Source: Branchiostoma floridae
Taxonomy: Eukaryota; Chordata; Leptocardii; Amphioxiformes; Branchiostomatidae
Assembly: GCF_000003815.2 (NCBI RefSeq)
Contig: NC_049979.1
Location: forward strand, 32,320,500-32,384,499
Reading direction: 5' to 3'
DNA: 64,000 bases
In this document: piece after piece, positions 9,402 to 20,289 of the stretch
How the letters are laid out: every line of letters starts with the position of its first letter
Position numbering within the stretch: position 1 is the first letter of the stretch
The notes under the pieces: model-generated
What the model was told of the DNA's origin: nothing
Seen by the model: the letters and a program-made list of their open reading frames with translations, nothing else
Databases searched by the model: none
Made by a program: the position numbers and the translations under genes

Positions 9402-10307
9402 TTAACCCCATCCAGACCGGGCTTTTTTGGGATACCTGGGACGGGTGGGGCTCTTTTGACCCCCCTTCGTAATTTCAAAACGGCTTAAGTTACGATCACC
9501 AAATTTATGGGGGATGATGTACTAGTAAAGTTTTATATATTCTGTAAGTTTAGTATCGTTATGACGTAATATGACGTAATTATGATGTCATAATGTCATA
9601 TTTTAGGCTAAAATCGTCTACATATAAAATTTCCGCTATACTAAGTATTTAAGAAAACGATGACTATAAAGGTTATCGTATTGGTGTCTAAGTCTACCAA
9701 AACTTTTGTTGCCAATGACGACGATAATGACGCCAATATGACGTCAGAAAATGACGTCATTTGTCCGCCATCTTGGATCGACAAGCTTGAATTATCTAAA
9801 ATACGATTTTTCCACACAAACCTCAATGGAAGTGGACTAAAAAGGTTCAAATGATTGTGTTTTGTAAGAAAATAAAAGATTTTGACGAAATTTGAGTAAA
9901 AATAACATGTATTTATCGTTAAAAATGGCATTGTCCGCCATCTTGGATTTTGACCCATGACGTCATCAAATTAGCATAAATTATGAATAATTAATTAGAA
10001 ATGTTACTTAAATATACAAAGGATCTTAATGATATAGATAAACAAGTTTGGTTTAGCAATAAAACTATCAAATCCCATAATTAAAACTGAACTTAGTAAT
10101 TTCGGTAAAATATGCCTGTCAGAAACCCGTTGCCATGGCAACACGAAAAATCATAAACTAAATTTTTTTCGGAGAATTGTTGATAACAATATTTTAGGAA
10201 AAGTCACCAAGTTTCGTAGTCCTAGCACACGTCGTTCGGTAGTTATCCGAAGTCAAAGTTGGCGCAGGCACTTTTAGCCCCCCCCCCCCCTGTCTGGATA
10301 GGGTTAA
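9402..10307 (-). mobile_element. Family A TTAA element, copy 2 (inverted orientation)
   Basis: It is bounded by TTAA at 9402-9405 and 10304-10307, with ends CCCCATCCAGACCGGG and a right end CTGTCTGGATAGGG. Relative to the copy at 16131 it lies in reverse: its C-run and 'gcaggcacttttagcc' are at the right. It carries two copies of GTCCGCCATCTTGGAT (9766 and 9933) and several GACGTCA motifs. The 105-codon minus ORF across 9641-9958 has no recognisable protein features. It is inserted in the SINE at 9300-10465. Confidence 0.8.
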
Positions 10308-10465
10308 CGTCATTTCCGAGAGAAGACCCTAGCCAAAGCTAAGTACTCATTTTAACCTGAGTAAATTGAGGAAAGCCTTTCCCAAGGGCACAAGATCGGT
10401 GGCCGGATTCGATTAAGAGACCTCTCAGTCGCGATGCAAACACGCTGCCACTGTTCCAATGAAAG

Positions 10466-10689
10466 CTTATCTGTGTTTGTAAATTTCATAGTGAAAATGT
10501 TTAAACTTTGTTCCAACCCAGTCGTGTGTAAGCACATCGACCGATGATGATGATATATTTAATTTGAAACTTGGGAAAGAATCATGGATTTGTCCTGATT
10601 CGTTTGGAACCGCTCCGTATTCGCCATGTCGCTTGATTTCGGATCTGTCGTATTCGTCAGGATTCCAGGTCACGTCTTGCAGTGAGTTT
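10466..10689. other. Non-coding stretch upstream of the minisatellite
   Basis: No gene or repeat recognised. It separates the SINE head from the 51-bp array. Confidence 0.3.
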
Positions 10690-11585
10690 ACAAATAGGTA
10701 AGCTGAAATATCTTTGTCTTGACACCGGGTGAGGCAACTTACATGTAAGTAGAGTGAGGTATCTCTGTATTGACAGCAGGTGAAACACCTTACATGCAAT
10801 TAAGTCAAGGTATGTTTGCCTTGGCAGCAGGCGAGGCACTTCACAGGTTAGTAAGGTTAAGTATGTTTGTCTTAACAGCATTTGAGACACCTCACAGTTC
10901 AGCAACATGATGTATCTCTGGACACAGGATGATGCACCTTACATATTAAAAAATCTTAACACCAGATGAGACACCTTACAGATAAGTAAATTGAGGTATC
11001 TCTGTCATGTAAGAGAGTTTGGCTGCCTCTGTGAAGACATCAGGTGAGCATGCTACAGGTAAGTTTGATGAGGTATGTTTGTCTAGGCACCAGGTGATCA
11101 TGCTGCAGGAAAGTGTGATGAGGTATCTTTGTTTAGGCACCAGGTGAGCATGCTGTAGGTACGTTTGGGGAGATATCTTTGGCTAGACACCTAGTGAGGC
11201 AACACACAGTTAGATAAGTTGATGTATCTTTGTCTTCACACCAGGTGAAACACCTAACAGGTAAGTGTGGTGACTGGTGAGGAACCTTTGTCTTGACAGA
11301 CACCGGATAAGAGACCTTACATGTAGGTATGTTGAGGTATCTCTATCATCACAGAAGTCAAGGCACCTTACAGTTAAGAAAGGTTAACGTTTCTATGTGA
11401 AGACACCAGGTGATACAACTTACAGGTAAGCAAGTTGAAACATCTTTGTCTTGACAGCAGGTGAGACAACGTACTTATAATTAAGGTGAAGTATCTTTGT
11501 CTGGACGCCAGGTGAGATAACTTACAGATAAGAAATGTGAGGTATCTTTGTCTTGTCAGCAGACATGTTACAGGTTAGTTATTTG
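10690..11585. repeat. 51-bp minisatellite, about 17 diverged units
   Basis: The unit is approximately GAGGTATCTTTGTCTTGACA plus CCAGGTGAGACACCTTACAG plus GTAAGTAGGTT. Units near 10710-10900 are spaced at 51 bp; later ones are more irregular. Because 51 is 17 codons, the minus strand stays open for a few units with a repeating 17-residue peptide, but later units contain stops. Copies are diverged from each other. No function is evident. Confidence 0.8.
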
Positions 11586-11799
11586 GGGTTTTGGTCACAT
11601 AATTTTAGGTTAACGCCGTTCACAGCTAGCTTTGCATTGAAGTTTGTCAGTCTCATTTATGCTCCGAGTACTAAATTTTGTTTTAAAAACTACATATTTT
11701 TGCTACGGACTTGACACAGCCAGTTAGAGTAGAGTAGAATAGACATATTTCGGTTGAGTAGGAGTTCACACCCCATGGAACTGCTCCTCATCAGTTGTT

Positions 11800-12186
11800 T
11801 CGTCCCCTCTACATTCAGCTGACTGTTATGTTTAGCCTGTGGGGACCATTCTAAGGCTTTGTAGTTGTATACAACTTGGTGGTTCTCCATCAGTCTGTCT
11901 AGTCTTATTTTGAAACTGTTTACCGGCGGATACCACTTCCTTTGTCAACCCGTTCACCAAGGAACCACTTTACTACTGGAAAAAGCCTGTCTTCTACTGT
12001 TGTTTGTTGCACATCTTGTTTGGCGTAAACTGTGACCCTTAGTTTTGCTGTCCCTTATCATCGCCATTATGCATGGCTTTGTGTCGTACAGTCCATGCAC
12101 ATATATGTACGTTTTAATGAGGTCACCCCTCAACCGCCGATGCTGAAGTGTTGGTAATTTCAAAGTTCGGAGTCTTTCTTCGTATG
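11800..12186 (-). pseudogene. C-terminal part of the L2/CR1-like polyprotein
   Basis: The minus-strand frame reads YEERLRTLKLPTLQHRRLRG then DLIKTYIYVHGLYD, followed after frame breaks by VNSFKIRLDRLMENHQVVYN. This is the conserved region after the reverse transcriptase in L2/CR1 proteins. Its upstream neighbour is separated by the 952-bp family A element. At least one internal stop and a frameshift are present. Confidence 0.75.
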
Positions 12187-13138
12187 TTAACCCTTTCCAG
12201 ATGTGTGTGTGTGTGGGGGGGGGGGGGGGCTTTTGATGCCCGCGCTAACTTCGATGTCACATAACGCAAGAACGCCTTACACTAAAGCCACTAAATTTAT
12301 TGAGTTTTCCTAAAATATTGTTGGCCTAAATTTACAGAAGTTTTAAAAATTTTCAATTTTTTCCTGTTGCCATAGCAACCGTTTGTTGACAGGCAGTTTT
12401 GCAAAACATCATTATTTTTGGTTCTAACAATGTATTCTTCACATTTATTTGCTATATTACTGCTATTATGTTACATGAATAAAATCTTATATTATTTAGC
12501 ATATCTTTCATAATTATATATGTATAAATTATGCTGATTTGATGACGTCATCAGCCCAAAATCCAAGATGGCGGACCGTTTGGACAAATCAAGAATAACA
12601 AGCTAATTATCCCTTAAAATTTGTAACCACCTGGTATTTTTTTCATCAAAAACCATGCAAATGATTGAATCTAGTCTATTTCCATTACCCTTTGTGGTTA
12701 TTTATTGCAAAAAAAATATCTTTAAAAATTCAAGGTGGTCGATATAATATGGCGGACCCCAACTCGTATCTTAGATGTGCATGACGTCATTTTATGACGT
12801 CATTTTGACTTCATTGATGTTGCTATTGTGAACGCAAGTCGTAATAAACATTATTCTGTTATCTGCAGTTGCTGTTACATTTTTGTAGCATAACTTGAAA
12901 TTGTCTGAGAATACCCGTTTTTTATGGGTCCGGCCAATATAATCAAATTGATGACGTCATAATTAAGTCATCTTACGTCAACGTTACGTTAGACATCACA
13001 TACATGTCAGATATTATTTCGACATTATGACCTAAAATTTGGTGGTCGTTTTAGAGTTATAGGACTTAAAAGTGGAGGGCCTCAACCCCCCACCCCCGTC
13101 CAGGTATGGCCAAAAAAGCCCGGTCTGAATAGGGTCAA
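12187..13138 (+). mobile_element. Family A TTAA element, copy 3 (near full length)
   Basis: The left end is TTAACCCTTTCCAGATG (12187-) and the right end CCCGGTCTGAATAGGGTCAA (to 13138); the right TTAA has mutated to TCAA. A GT repeat followed by a G-run comes after the left end. It contains CCAAGATGGCGGACCG (12563) and GACGTCAT motifs (12543, 12783, 12796, 12952). The insertion interrupts L2/CR1 coding sequence; joining the two sides at one TTAA restores the conserved codons around the GLTYEERL region. It is the best copy for building a family consensus. Confidence 0.85.
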
Positions 13139-13187
13139 GTCCTTCAGACCGGGAACCCTTTTCATCGCTCTCCTTTGCACATTTTTC

Positions 13188-14328
13188 TTAGTAGTCAGTC
13201 AATTTCGGGGTGCTCGGGGACCAAATCGGGGCACCGTACTCAACGTGGGGCTTTATAAGTAACTTATATAGCAGAATAACGATTTCTTTAACCACATGGT
13301 GAAATGTTCGCCATATGATTCCCGCCATTTGATTGGCTTTTGATGCTATGGACAGAATGCCGTCTTCAAACATCAAGTTATGGTCTACAATAAATCCCAG
13401 ATCATTTTCCTCTTTGTTGAATCTTAGTCCACATTCGCCACTGACTGGTCAATCCTGTGGTATGTAAAATCTGGTTGTTTGGAGCCGACCCTAAAAATAA
13501 TACATTTGCTGGGGCTTAACTGTTTGCCCATTCTTGTAAGTTGTTAAGGTCTTTCTGTAGGGATTCGCAGTCACTGACGTTGTATACACTTCGATATACT
13601 TTCGTGTCATCTGCAAAAGTTTTGATTTACTCTGAACTGCTTCTGGAATGTCGTTAATGAAAAGTGTAAATAGAACAGGACCAAGAACACTGCCCTGCGG
13701 CACTCCGCTCGTGACATTTACCCAGCTTGAGCGTGCTCCGTTCACGCAAACTCTCTGCTTGCGGTCCGTCAGGAAAGACCTCACCCATTAAAGCAGACTT
13801 TCACAGATCCCATAGCTCTCAACCTGTCTCAGTAGTTTCTCAATCGGCACTGAATCGAAGGCTTTTTGGATATCGAGATGAATTACGTCCGCTGGTCAGC
13901 CTTGTTCGAGTCAATTCTTCCAGTCGTCAAGACATTCTAGTATCTGTGTAGTCGTGGATCTCCCCGGTAGAAAGCCATGTTGGTCTCCGTAAACAGACTG
14001 TGAACTCGCATATGGTTTACAATCTCGTGTCTGATGATGCTTTCCAGGATCTTTCCTGTCACTGATGTTAAGCTCAACGGTCTATAGTTGCTCGGTAAAT
14101 GTTTACTTCCTTTCTTGAATATTGGTGTGATATGCCCGACTTTCCAGTCGTTTGGTAGCCTCCCCTCTTGTAGTGACTTATTAAAGATAATGTACGAGCC
14201 TTTGCCAGAATATCTGCCAGTTCCTTCAGAATTTTCGGGTGAATCCCGTCTGTACCCATGGTTTTATTTTGGTTTACCTCTTTAAGTCTCTTGCCAATGA
14301 CCTCTACTGACAGTTTGACCTTAGACAA
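13188..14328 (-). pseudogene. Reverse transcriptase region of the L2/CR1-like element
   Basis: Minus-strand fragments in order: NQNKTMGTDGIHPKILKELA (14270s, the fingers region), then [18 protein letters not shown] and [20 protein letters not shown] (about 13700-13640), the palm region before the catalytic box. The catalytic [11 protein letters not shown] is present near 13600 but in a different frame from the preceding palm segment, so a frameshift lies between them. Downstream, KANQMAGIIWRTFHH and YGAPIWSPSTP match the thumb region. The gene is broken by several frame changes and cannot make an active enzyme. Confidence 0.8.
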
Positions 14329-14634
14329 CGGTACATCAACTTCATGTTTTCTTGATGTTGGTATGGTGCCAGTTCTTTCCTTGGTAAATGTACTAAAAAA
14401 ATATTTACCAATAGAGTTTCTGCTTTTTCTCTGTTTTTTTGTGCAATTTAATTTCCATCGTTTTGTTCTGGGATACTCTCTCTTGTCTTATATTTACTAT
14501 TTACGTATTTCTCTAGAACAGTTTTGGATTTCCCTTAATGTTGTATGCCATTTCTTTCTCGTAGTTTTTTTGCTGCTTTTATGGCTGCCCAGCGAGCCTG
14601 GTTCCTCGCCTTCGTATATTTCTTGTAGTCTTCA

Positions 14635-15662
14635 TCATCTTTTGATTCTTGATATTTCTTCCAAGCTTTTTTTTTTGTTCAGCTTACTTTTGAGGTCCCT
14701 GTTTCTCCATGGTAGATCCTCTTTGCTTTTTAAGGCCGCTTTAGGTATACATTTATCTGAAGCGTCTCTTACCATGTTAGCAAAAAGTAGCCAACTTTCT
14801 TTTACCGTTTTACTCAGTAGGAGTTCTTCCCAGTCAGTATCAAGTTCGTGTGCCATATGTTGATAGCCCCCCTTGTATTACTTAAAGTACTCTTGTCTAG
14901 TTTGTGACCTCTCAACATAGCACTTGAACGTGAATGACAACACAGCATGATCACTCTTCTCAAAAGGTGAACTTGTCTTTATGTCTTTTACCATGTGTCC
15001 TTTACTGGTTAATATCAGGTCAAGTGTGTTACTTTCTTGAAACGGCCTATGCCTTGTAGGGACTGACACATGTTGGAAAATATAGGAGTCCCTCGTGGCT
15101 TCGAGAAATTTACTCCCTTCACTGTTGACCAAGCGCACCTTCCCCTCACCATCCCTCCAAGTAATGTCAGGGTAATTAAAATCTCCTAGAAGCAGCACAT
15201 GGGTGTATTTCCCTAGGTTGCAATTATTAAGTATGTTATTCAGATTCTCATTGTTTGCCATGGTTGATTTAGGACTCCTGTTTATTACCATGATTAGTAA
15301 TTTGTCGTTCTGATGGAGGTTTACTTCTTCCATCACTGCTTCCTTTACTCTTCTTCTGTCCTGTCCGGTGCACCAGCTACTAGGTTACTTTTAACTGCAA
15401 TCCCTCGCACTCCCTCTTTAATTGCGTTTATAAATACAGTGTAATCTGGTATTTGCAAATCAGCTGGTGACATTTGGAATCTATGGTTTTTCTGGTTTGT
15501 TTCTGTCGTTACTATAATATCGGGTGTCTCATCATCTATCAATGCAATATACTCTGCTTTCTTGTTGGTTAGACAGTCAATGTTGGTGAAGATTACCTTA
15601 ATCCCTGACCTTTTCATACTGTTATTGTCTTGCTCTCTGAAATATTCAGACCGTGTGTTCAT
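14635..15662 (-). pseudogene. AP-endonuclease region of the L2/CR1-like element
   Basis: Two open pieces on the minus strand, 15662-15345 and 15336-14878, together show the exonuclease/endonuclease fold motifs. TNIDCLTNKKAEYI is followed by IIVTTETN (metal-binding Glu), LLLGDFNYPDITWRDG (the GDFN motif) and SPFEKSDHAVLSF (the SDH motif). A frame break near 15340 separates the halves. The 14856-14635 segment is the linker before the reverse transcriptase. All key catalytic residues that I can see are kept, so decay is mostly through indels. Confidence 0.8.
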
Positions 15663-15749
15663 GCTTCGTTCTGTTTGGGGAAACCTGCCGCCTACGGAAT
15701 TTGGGTTGTTGAGACAATCTTTATCTTTTTTTTTAATTTGAGACAGTTT

Positions 15750-15916
15750 CAGTGTTGTTCCAATCTTTGTTAAAAGAACTTAGAAAAAGGGTATAAGACA
15801 CATGGACTGACAAAGTCACGGAATAATTGTTTCTTCAGATTAAAAATGTCCATATGGCACTTCAAACTGTACGCCTGGGGTCCAAATGGAAACCCACTTG
15901 GGTGTTGGAGGGTTAA
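15750..15916 (-). mobile_element. End fragment of a family B TTAA element
   Basis: The stretch 'gggtataagacacatggactg' to 'ggtgttggagggttaa' is the reverse complement of the first 130 bp of the family B copy at 7597, ending in TTAA at 15913-15916. The rest of the element is missing to the left, where the L2/CR1-like element begins. Its TTAA abuts the first unit of the 78-bp satellite. Confidence 0.7.
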
Positions 15917-16130
15917 ACATTACACTTTACATCTTACAGACACGGCCTTTACAAACAAACAGGTTCCGAGAAAAACCGGAGGGTTTTTTCGACACGGCTA
16001 TTACAAAAACACCAGGTTCTGAGAGAAAAACCAGTGTATTTTCTCCAAACCTTACACTTCACATCTTACAGACACGGCTTTAACAAGCACACAGGTTCCG
16101 AGGATAAATCAGAGGATTTTTTTCCAAACC

Positions 16131-16723
16131 TTAACCCTATCTAGACCGGGGGGGGGGGGGCTAAAAGTGCCTGAGCCAAAGCCAACTTTGACGTCATATA
16201 ACTGGCGAACGACGTGTGCTAGAACTACGAAATTTGTGACTTTTCCTAAAATATTGTAGGCACAATTCTGTGAAAAAAAAATTAGTTTGCGAAACACAAT
16301 CACTTGATCATTTTAGTCCATTTCTATTGGGTTTTGGGGTTCCAAGATGGCGGACAAATTACGTCATTTTCTGACGTCATATAGACGTCAGTGTCGCCGT
16401 CATTGCCAACAAAAGACTTAGCAGACTTAGACACTAATAAGATAAGCTTTATAGTCACCATTTGGTTCCATTAATCTAAGTATAGCGGAAATTTCATATT
16501 TTGACGATTTTAGCCCAAAATATGACATTATGACGTCATAATTATGTCATTTCACGTCATAACGATACCAAAAATACAGAAAATATTAAACTTCACTAGT
16601 ACATCATCCCCTCTAAATTAAGTGATCTTAACCCAAGCCGTTTTGGAATTACGAAGGGGGGGGGTCAAAAGAACCCCCCCTGGTCCCAGGAATCCCAATA
16701 AAGCCTTGTCTAGAAAGGGTTAA
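16131..16723 (+). mobile_element. Family A TTAA element, copy 4 (short form)
   Basis: TTAA at 16131-16134 and 16720-16723 flank ends CCCTATCTAGACCGGG and CCTTGTCTAGAAAGGG. Its interior matches the reverse of 9402-10307 ('ctaaaagtgcctg', 'gtcatataactggcgaacgacg') with an internal deletion, since it is about 590 bp against 906 bp. It contains CCAAGATGGCGGAC (16348) and GACGTCATAT. It sits in the 78-bp satellite between 'ccaaacc' and 'acttttcatct', so removing it with one TTAA restores a satellite unit. Confidence 0.85.
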
Positions 16724-17233
16724 ACTTTTCATCTAACAGACACAATTTTTACAAACACACAGGATCCGAAAAAAACGAAGGATTTTATATAACCATTGCA
16801 CCTTAAATCTTACAGACATGGCTAAAACAAACAAACTGGTTCCGATATAAAAAAAACGAGTTTTTCTAAACTTTAAACTTCACATCTTAAATACACGGTT
16901 TTTACAAATCTACAGGTTCCTAGATAAAAACAGAGGATGTTTTCCAAACATAACACTTGGTATCTTGTAGACACGGAAGTTACAACCAAAAAGGTTCCAA
17001 GAAAAAACGGAGGATTTTCTTCAAATATTACATTTTACATCTTACACACACGGCTTTAACAAACACATAGCCCCCCCCCCCCAAAAAAAACACACACTCA
17101 CAAATGAGGGTTTTATTCATACGTTAATCTTTTAATCTTACGATCACGGCTATACCAACAGATTTGTAAAAAATGGTGAATTTTATTTCCAAACCTTATT
17201 ATGAGAGAAAAAACAGAGGATGTTTATTATGCC

Positions 17234-18083
17234 TTGACCCTATCCGGACTTGGGGGGGGGGGGGCACCAACATTGACGCTGTATAGCTCCCAAACGGTTT
17301 GTGCTAGAACAACCAAACTTGGTGACTCTTCCTAGAATATTGTTGACAACAATATACCAAAAAATTGAGTAACAAATTTTTAAAGGCAAATTTTGCAATC
17401 AATAATTTTGGGAAACAATGGGATTTTAAGATTATCTTGATCTCTTTCCATTTATCTTTAATATCTAACATATCTAATTTAACATTTATAATTAAATAGT
17501 CATAGATTGTGGTAATGAGATTACGTAATTGGTCAAAATCCAAGATGGCCATCAATATCATGATGATAACCAGCTTTTTTTTCACTCGGATTTAATCACT
17601 ACTTGCTATTTTTTCTTAAAAGTTCAATCAATTTTCATGGGGTTTTAGCGTTATATGTTGAAAAAAATGTATTTTAAGACATTTAAGGTTGATAATCCAA
17701 GATGGTGGATAGCTAAACAACAGATGGCGTCGTTGAGTCGACTTTTTGCAACATTAGTATTTTAACACTTAAATATTGATAAGAAACCATTATTGGTAAC
17801 TTTTATTGTAAAATATTTAGGTATTATGGGAATTCCCCGTTTAAGCCAAACAATCAATAATAATGATAATCAATAAAGGACCTCAAAAAATACGTCATAT
17901 AACGTCATTATGATATAAGAATTTAAAAAAAAATTATAAAACTCAACAAACAAATCACCCACTGCAAATATAGTAAGCCGTTTTCAAAAGACAAAGGGGA
18001 GGGTGGGGGAAAATGAGACCCCACCCAATCCCACTCCCCCCAGTCCAAAGATTTCCCCAAAAGCCTAGTCTGGATTGGGATAA
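17234..18083 (+). mobile_element. Family A TTAA element, copy 5 (degenerate)
   Basis: The left end TTGACCCTATCCGGACTTGG and the right end AGCCTAGTCTGGATTGGGAT form an imperfect inverted repeat; both TTAA sites have one substitution (TTGA, ATAA). The interior carries CCAAGATGGCCATC and CCAAGATGGTGGAT variants. It is flanked on both sides by 78-bp satellite. Confidence 0.7.
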
Positions 18084-18386
18084 CTTTACATCTTACAGAC
18101 ACGGCTATCACAAACGAATAGGTTCAGAGAAAAAAATTCGGAGGACATTCTTTAAATATTACAATTTACGTCTTACGGACACGGCTTTTAGAAACACAGA
18201 GTTGAAAAAAACGGTATATTTTATTAAAAATTATACTTTACTGACACATCTTACAGACACGGCTTTAACAAACATGCAGGTTCTAAAAAGCGGAGGGCCT
18301 TATCGAAACATAACACTTAAAGTCTTACAGACACGGCTATTTCCATTATAGTATTTCAGATAAAAACGGAGGATTTTCTCCCAACC

Positions 18387-19350
18387 TTAACCCTCAAACC
18401 ATCGTATGGGGTCAAAATGACCCAAGACGTATATCAATATGCGCCATAATGACATTTCTGGTTGAAAACGAATTTCCTCCCATGAGTTTGTATGTATATA
18501 TGTCTTATAACTTCTCATACGTTTCTACCGAGATTGGCTCATTGTTGATTAAGTTATCATGGAAAGTTTATGTATGGTCCAGTGGGGTCAAATCTGGCCC
18601 CGGCATTTTTAAACAAACTTTTGAGACCTACGGCTTAACTTCTTATTGTATAATCACAAAATTTTCAGAGAAAGATGTACAAATGCAACGAAATTATGGT
18701 AACAACTTTTGTGTCATTATCGTGTTTTATGACGACGCTATGACCTCATTTAGCTTAAATTGGCCGCCATATTGGGTTTTGACTGAAGACGTCATCAAAT
18801 TAGCATAGATTATGAATATTGAATTACGAAATTTACGTTGAATTTCATAAGATGGCATGAACAAGTGCGGTTTGCCAAGAAAACCTTAAAACTTGAATGT
18901 TTAAGCCAAAATTAGAAAATTCCATAATAAATATGCCTGTCAGAATTCCGTTGCCATGGCAACATGAAAAATTATGAACTTTTTTTTTTCATTTAGATTG
19001 CTTGCTATCAATATTTTCTCAAAAAGGACCTAGTTTGGTGATAGCATAAGCTATTCGGGGGCTATGTGACTTTGAAGTTGCTGCGGGCATTAAAAAACCC
19101 TAACCGGTCTGAATAACGTTAGTGAAAAATGTGGTCCTCATGATCTTTTACATAAATTATGATAATGAGCTGAAGTTATTCTCACCTAATCATGTCAAAC
19201 TGTCCCACATAAATTAATGAATCTATACATATATACAAATCACAAGAACAGTCACCAAGCAAACTGTATTTGTACAAAACGTTATGGGGTCAGTTTTGAC
19301 CCCATACTGTGATCTACGTCACAAAAAAGTAAGGGTGGTTTGAGGGTTAA
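18387..19350 (+). mobile_element. Family B TTAA element, copy 2 (complete)
   Basis: TTAA at 18387-18390 and 19347-19350 flank ends CCCTCAAACCATCGTATGGG and GTAAGGGTGGTTTGAGGG. Just inside are GGGGTCAAAATGACCC and GGGGTCAGTTTTGACCCC palindromes, the same architecture as 7597-8552. The interior has GGCCGCCATATTGGGTTTTG then GACGTCATCAAATTAGCAT, the module shared with family A. It is inserted in the 78-bp satellite. The 119-codon ORF at 18449-18808 parallels an ORF-like stretch of the 7597 copy but shows no recognisable domain and is probably not a gene. Confidence 0.85.
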
Positions 19351-20289
19351 ACTTCACACCTTTCTCACACGGCTTTTACAAAAAAACGCATGTTCTGAAG
19401 AAAAAAACAGATTATTTTCTCAGAAACCTAACACTTTACATCTTAAAGACCGGCTATTACAAACGACTTTCTCCAAATCTTGCACTTTAAATTTTACAGA
19501 CACACAAGTTCCGAGAGAAATTCAGAGGATTTTTTTCCAAACCTTACACTTCCGACACGGCTATTACAAACATACAGGTTCCGAGAGAAAAACGGAGGAA
19601 TTATTCCAAACATTACACTTTTAGTTCGTATGTACAGAGACGGCTTTGACAAACACCCAGGTTCCCCTTTAAAAAAAGGAGGATTTTATTCATACTTTTC
19701 TCTTTTAATCTTACTGTCACGGCTATTACAAACACATAAGTTCTGCGATAAAAGGAGGATTTTTCCAAACCTTAAATTTAACTTCTTATAGACATAGCTA
19801 TTACAAACACACATGTTTTGAGAGAAAAACAGAGAATATTTTCCATTCCTTGCACTTCACATCTCACAGGCGTGGCTTTTACTTATACATAGGTTATGAA
19901 AAAAAAAACGGAGGATTTTGTTTAAACGATGCAAATTTAATCTAACAGCCAAGGCTATAACAAACACAAAGAGAAATACGGAGGACTTAAAAAAAACGTT
20001 ACACATTCCATCTTACAGACAATGCTTTTGCAAACACGTCCGGCTTTAAGAAAAAAGCAAACTATTTTCTTCAATCCTTGCAATTAATATCTTACACGGA
20101 TTTCACAAACAAAAGTTGCGAGAAAAAAATGGAGGATTTAAACCAAACGTTAGATTTTTAATCTTAAAAACAAGGGTTTTTAAAAAAACACACGAATCCC
20201 AGAAAAAAAAAAGGAGTATTTTCTACAAGCAAACAGTTTTTGAGTAAAAACTTAAACTTTACATATTAAAGACACGGCTTTTCCAAACA

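Larger units (their letters stand above)
9300..10465 (-). mobile_element. tRNA-derived SINE, minus strand, split by a TTAA element
   Basis: Read on the minus strand, 10465-10308 has a tRNA-like head. It shows an A-box-like 'tggcagcgtgtttgc', a B-box-like 'taatcgaatccgg', and then 'tgtgcccttgggaaaggc', which is shared with the plus-strand copy at 63590. The body continues after the family A element (9402-10307) at 9401-9300, with 'atggaggtcccgtgtctg' and 'cacgttaaagaac'. The original GACGTTAAATGG site supplied the TTAA. The exact 3' end is uncertain. Confidence 0.65.
11690..15735 (-). mobile_element. L2/CR1-like non-LTR retrotransposon, minus strand, degenerate
   Basis: On the minus strand the order is endonuclease (15662-14878), linker (14856-14635), reverse transcriptase (14328-13188) and C-terminal domain (12186-11800). 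The C-terminal motif TYEERLRTLKLPTLQHRRLR spans the insertion point of a family A element (12187-13138). Several frameshifts and stops break the polyprotein, so it is inactive. The peptides are typical of the Jockey/CR1/L2 group; I favour L2/CR1 from the LPTLQHRRLRGDLI region. Boundaries are approximate: the 3' end lies near 11690 and the 5' end near 15735. Confidence 0.8.

Noticed and set aside
10690-11585. Direct repeats resembling a CRISPR array
   Set aside because: Units are contiguous, diverged and without unique spacers, and the genome is eukaryotic; this is a minisatellite.
18449-18808. 119-codon ORF in a family B element as a possible transposase
   Set aside because: No catalytic motif or protein-like conservation against the 7597 copy was seen; TTAA MITEs of this size normally lack coding sequence.
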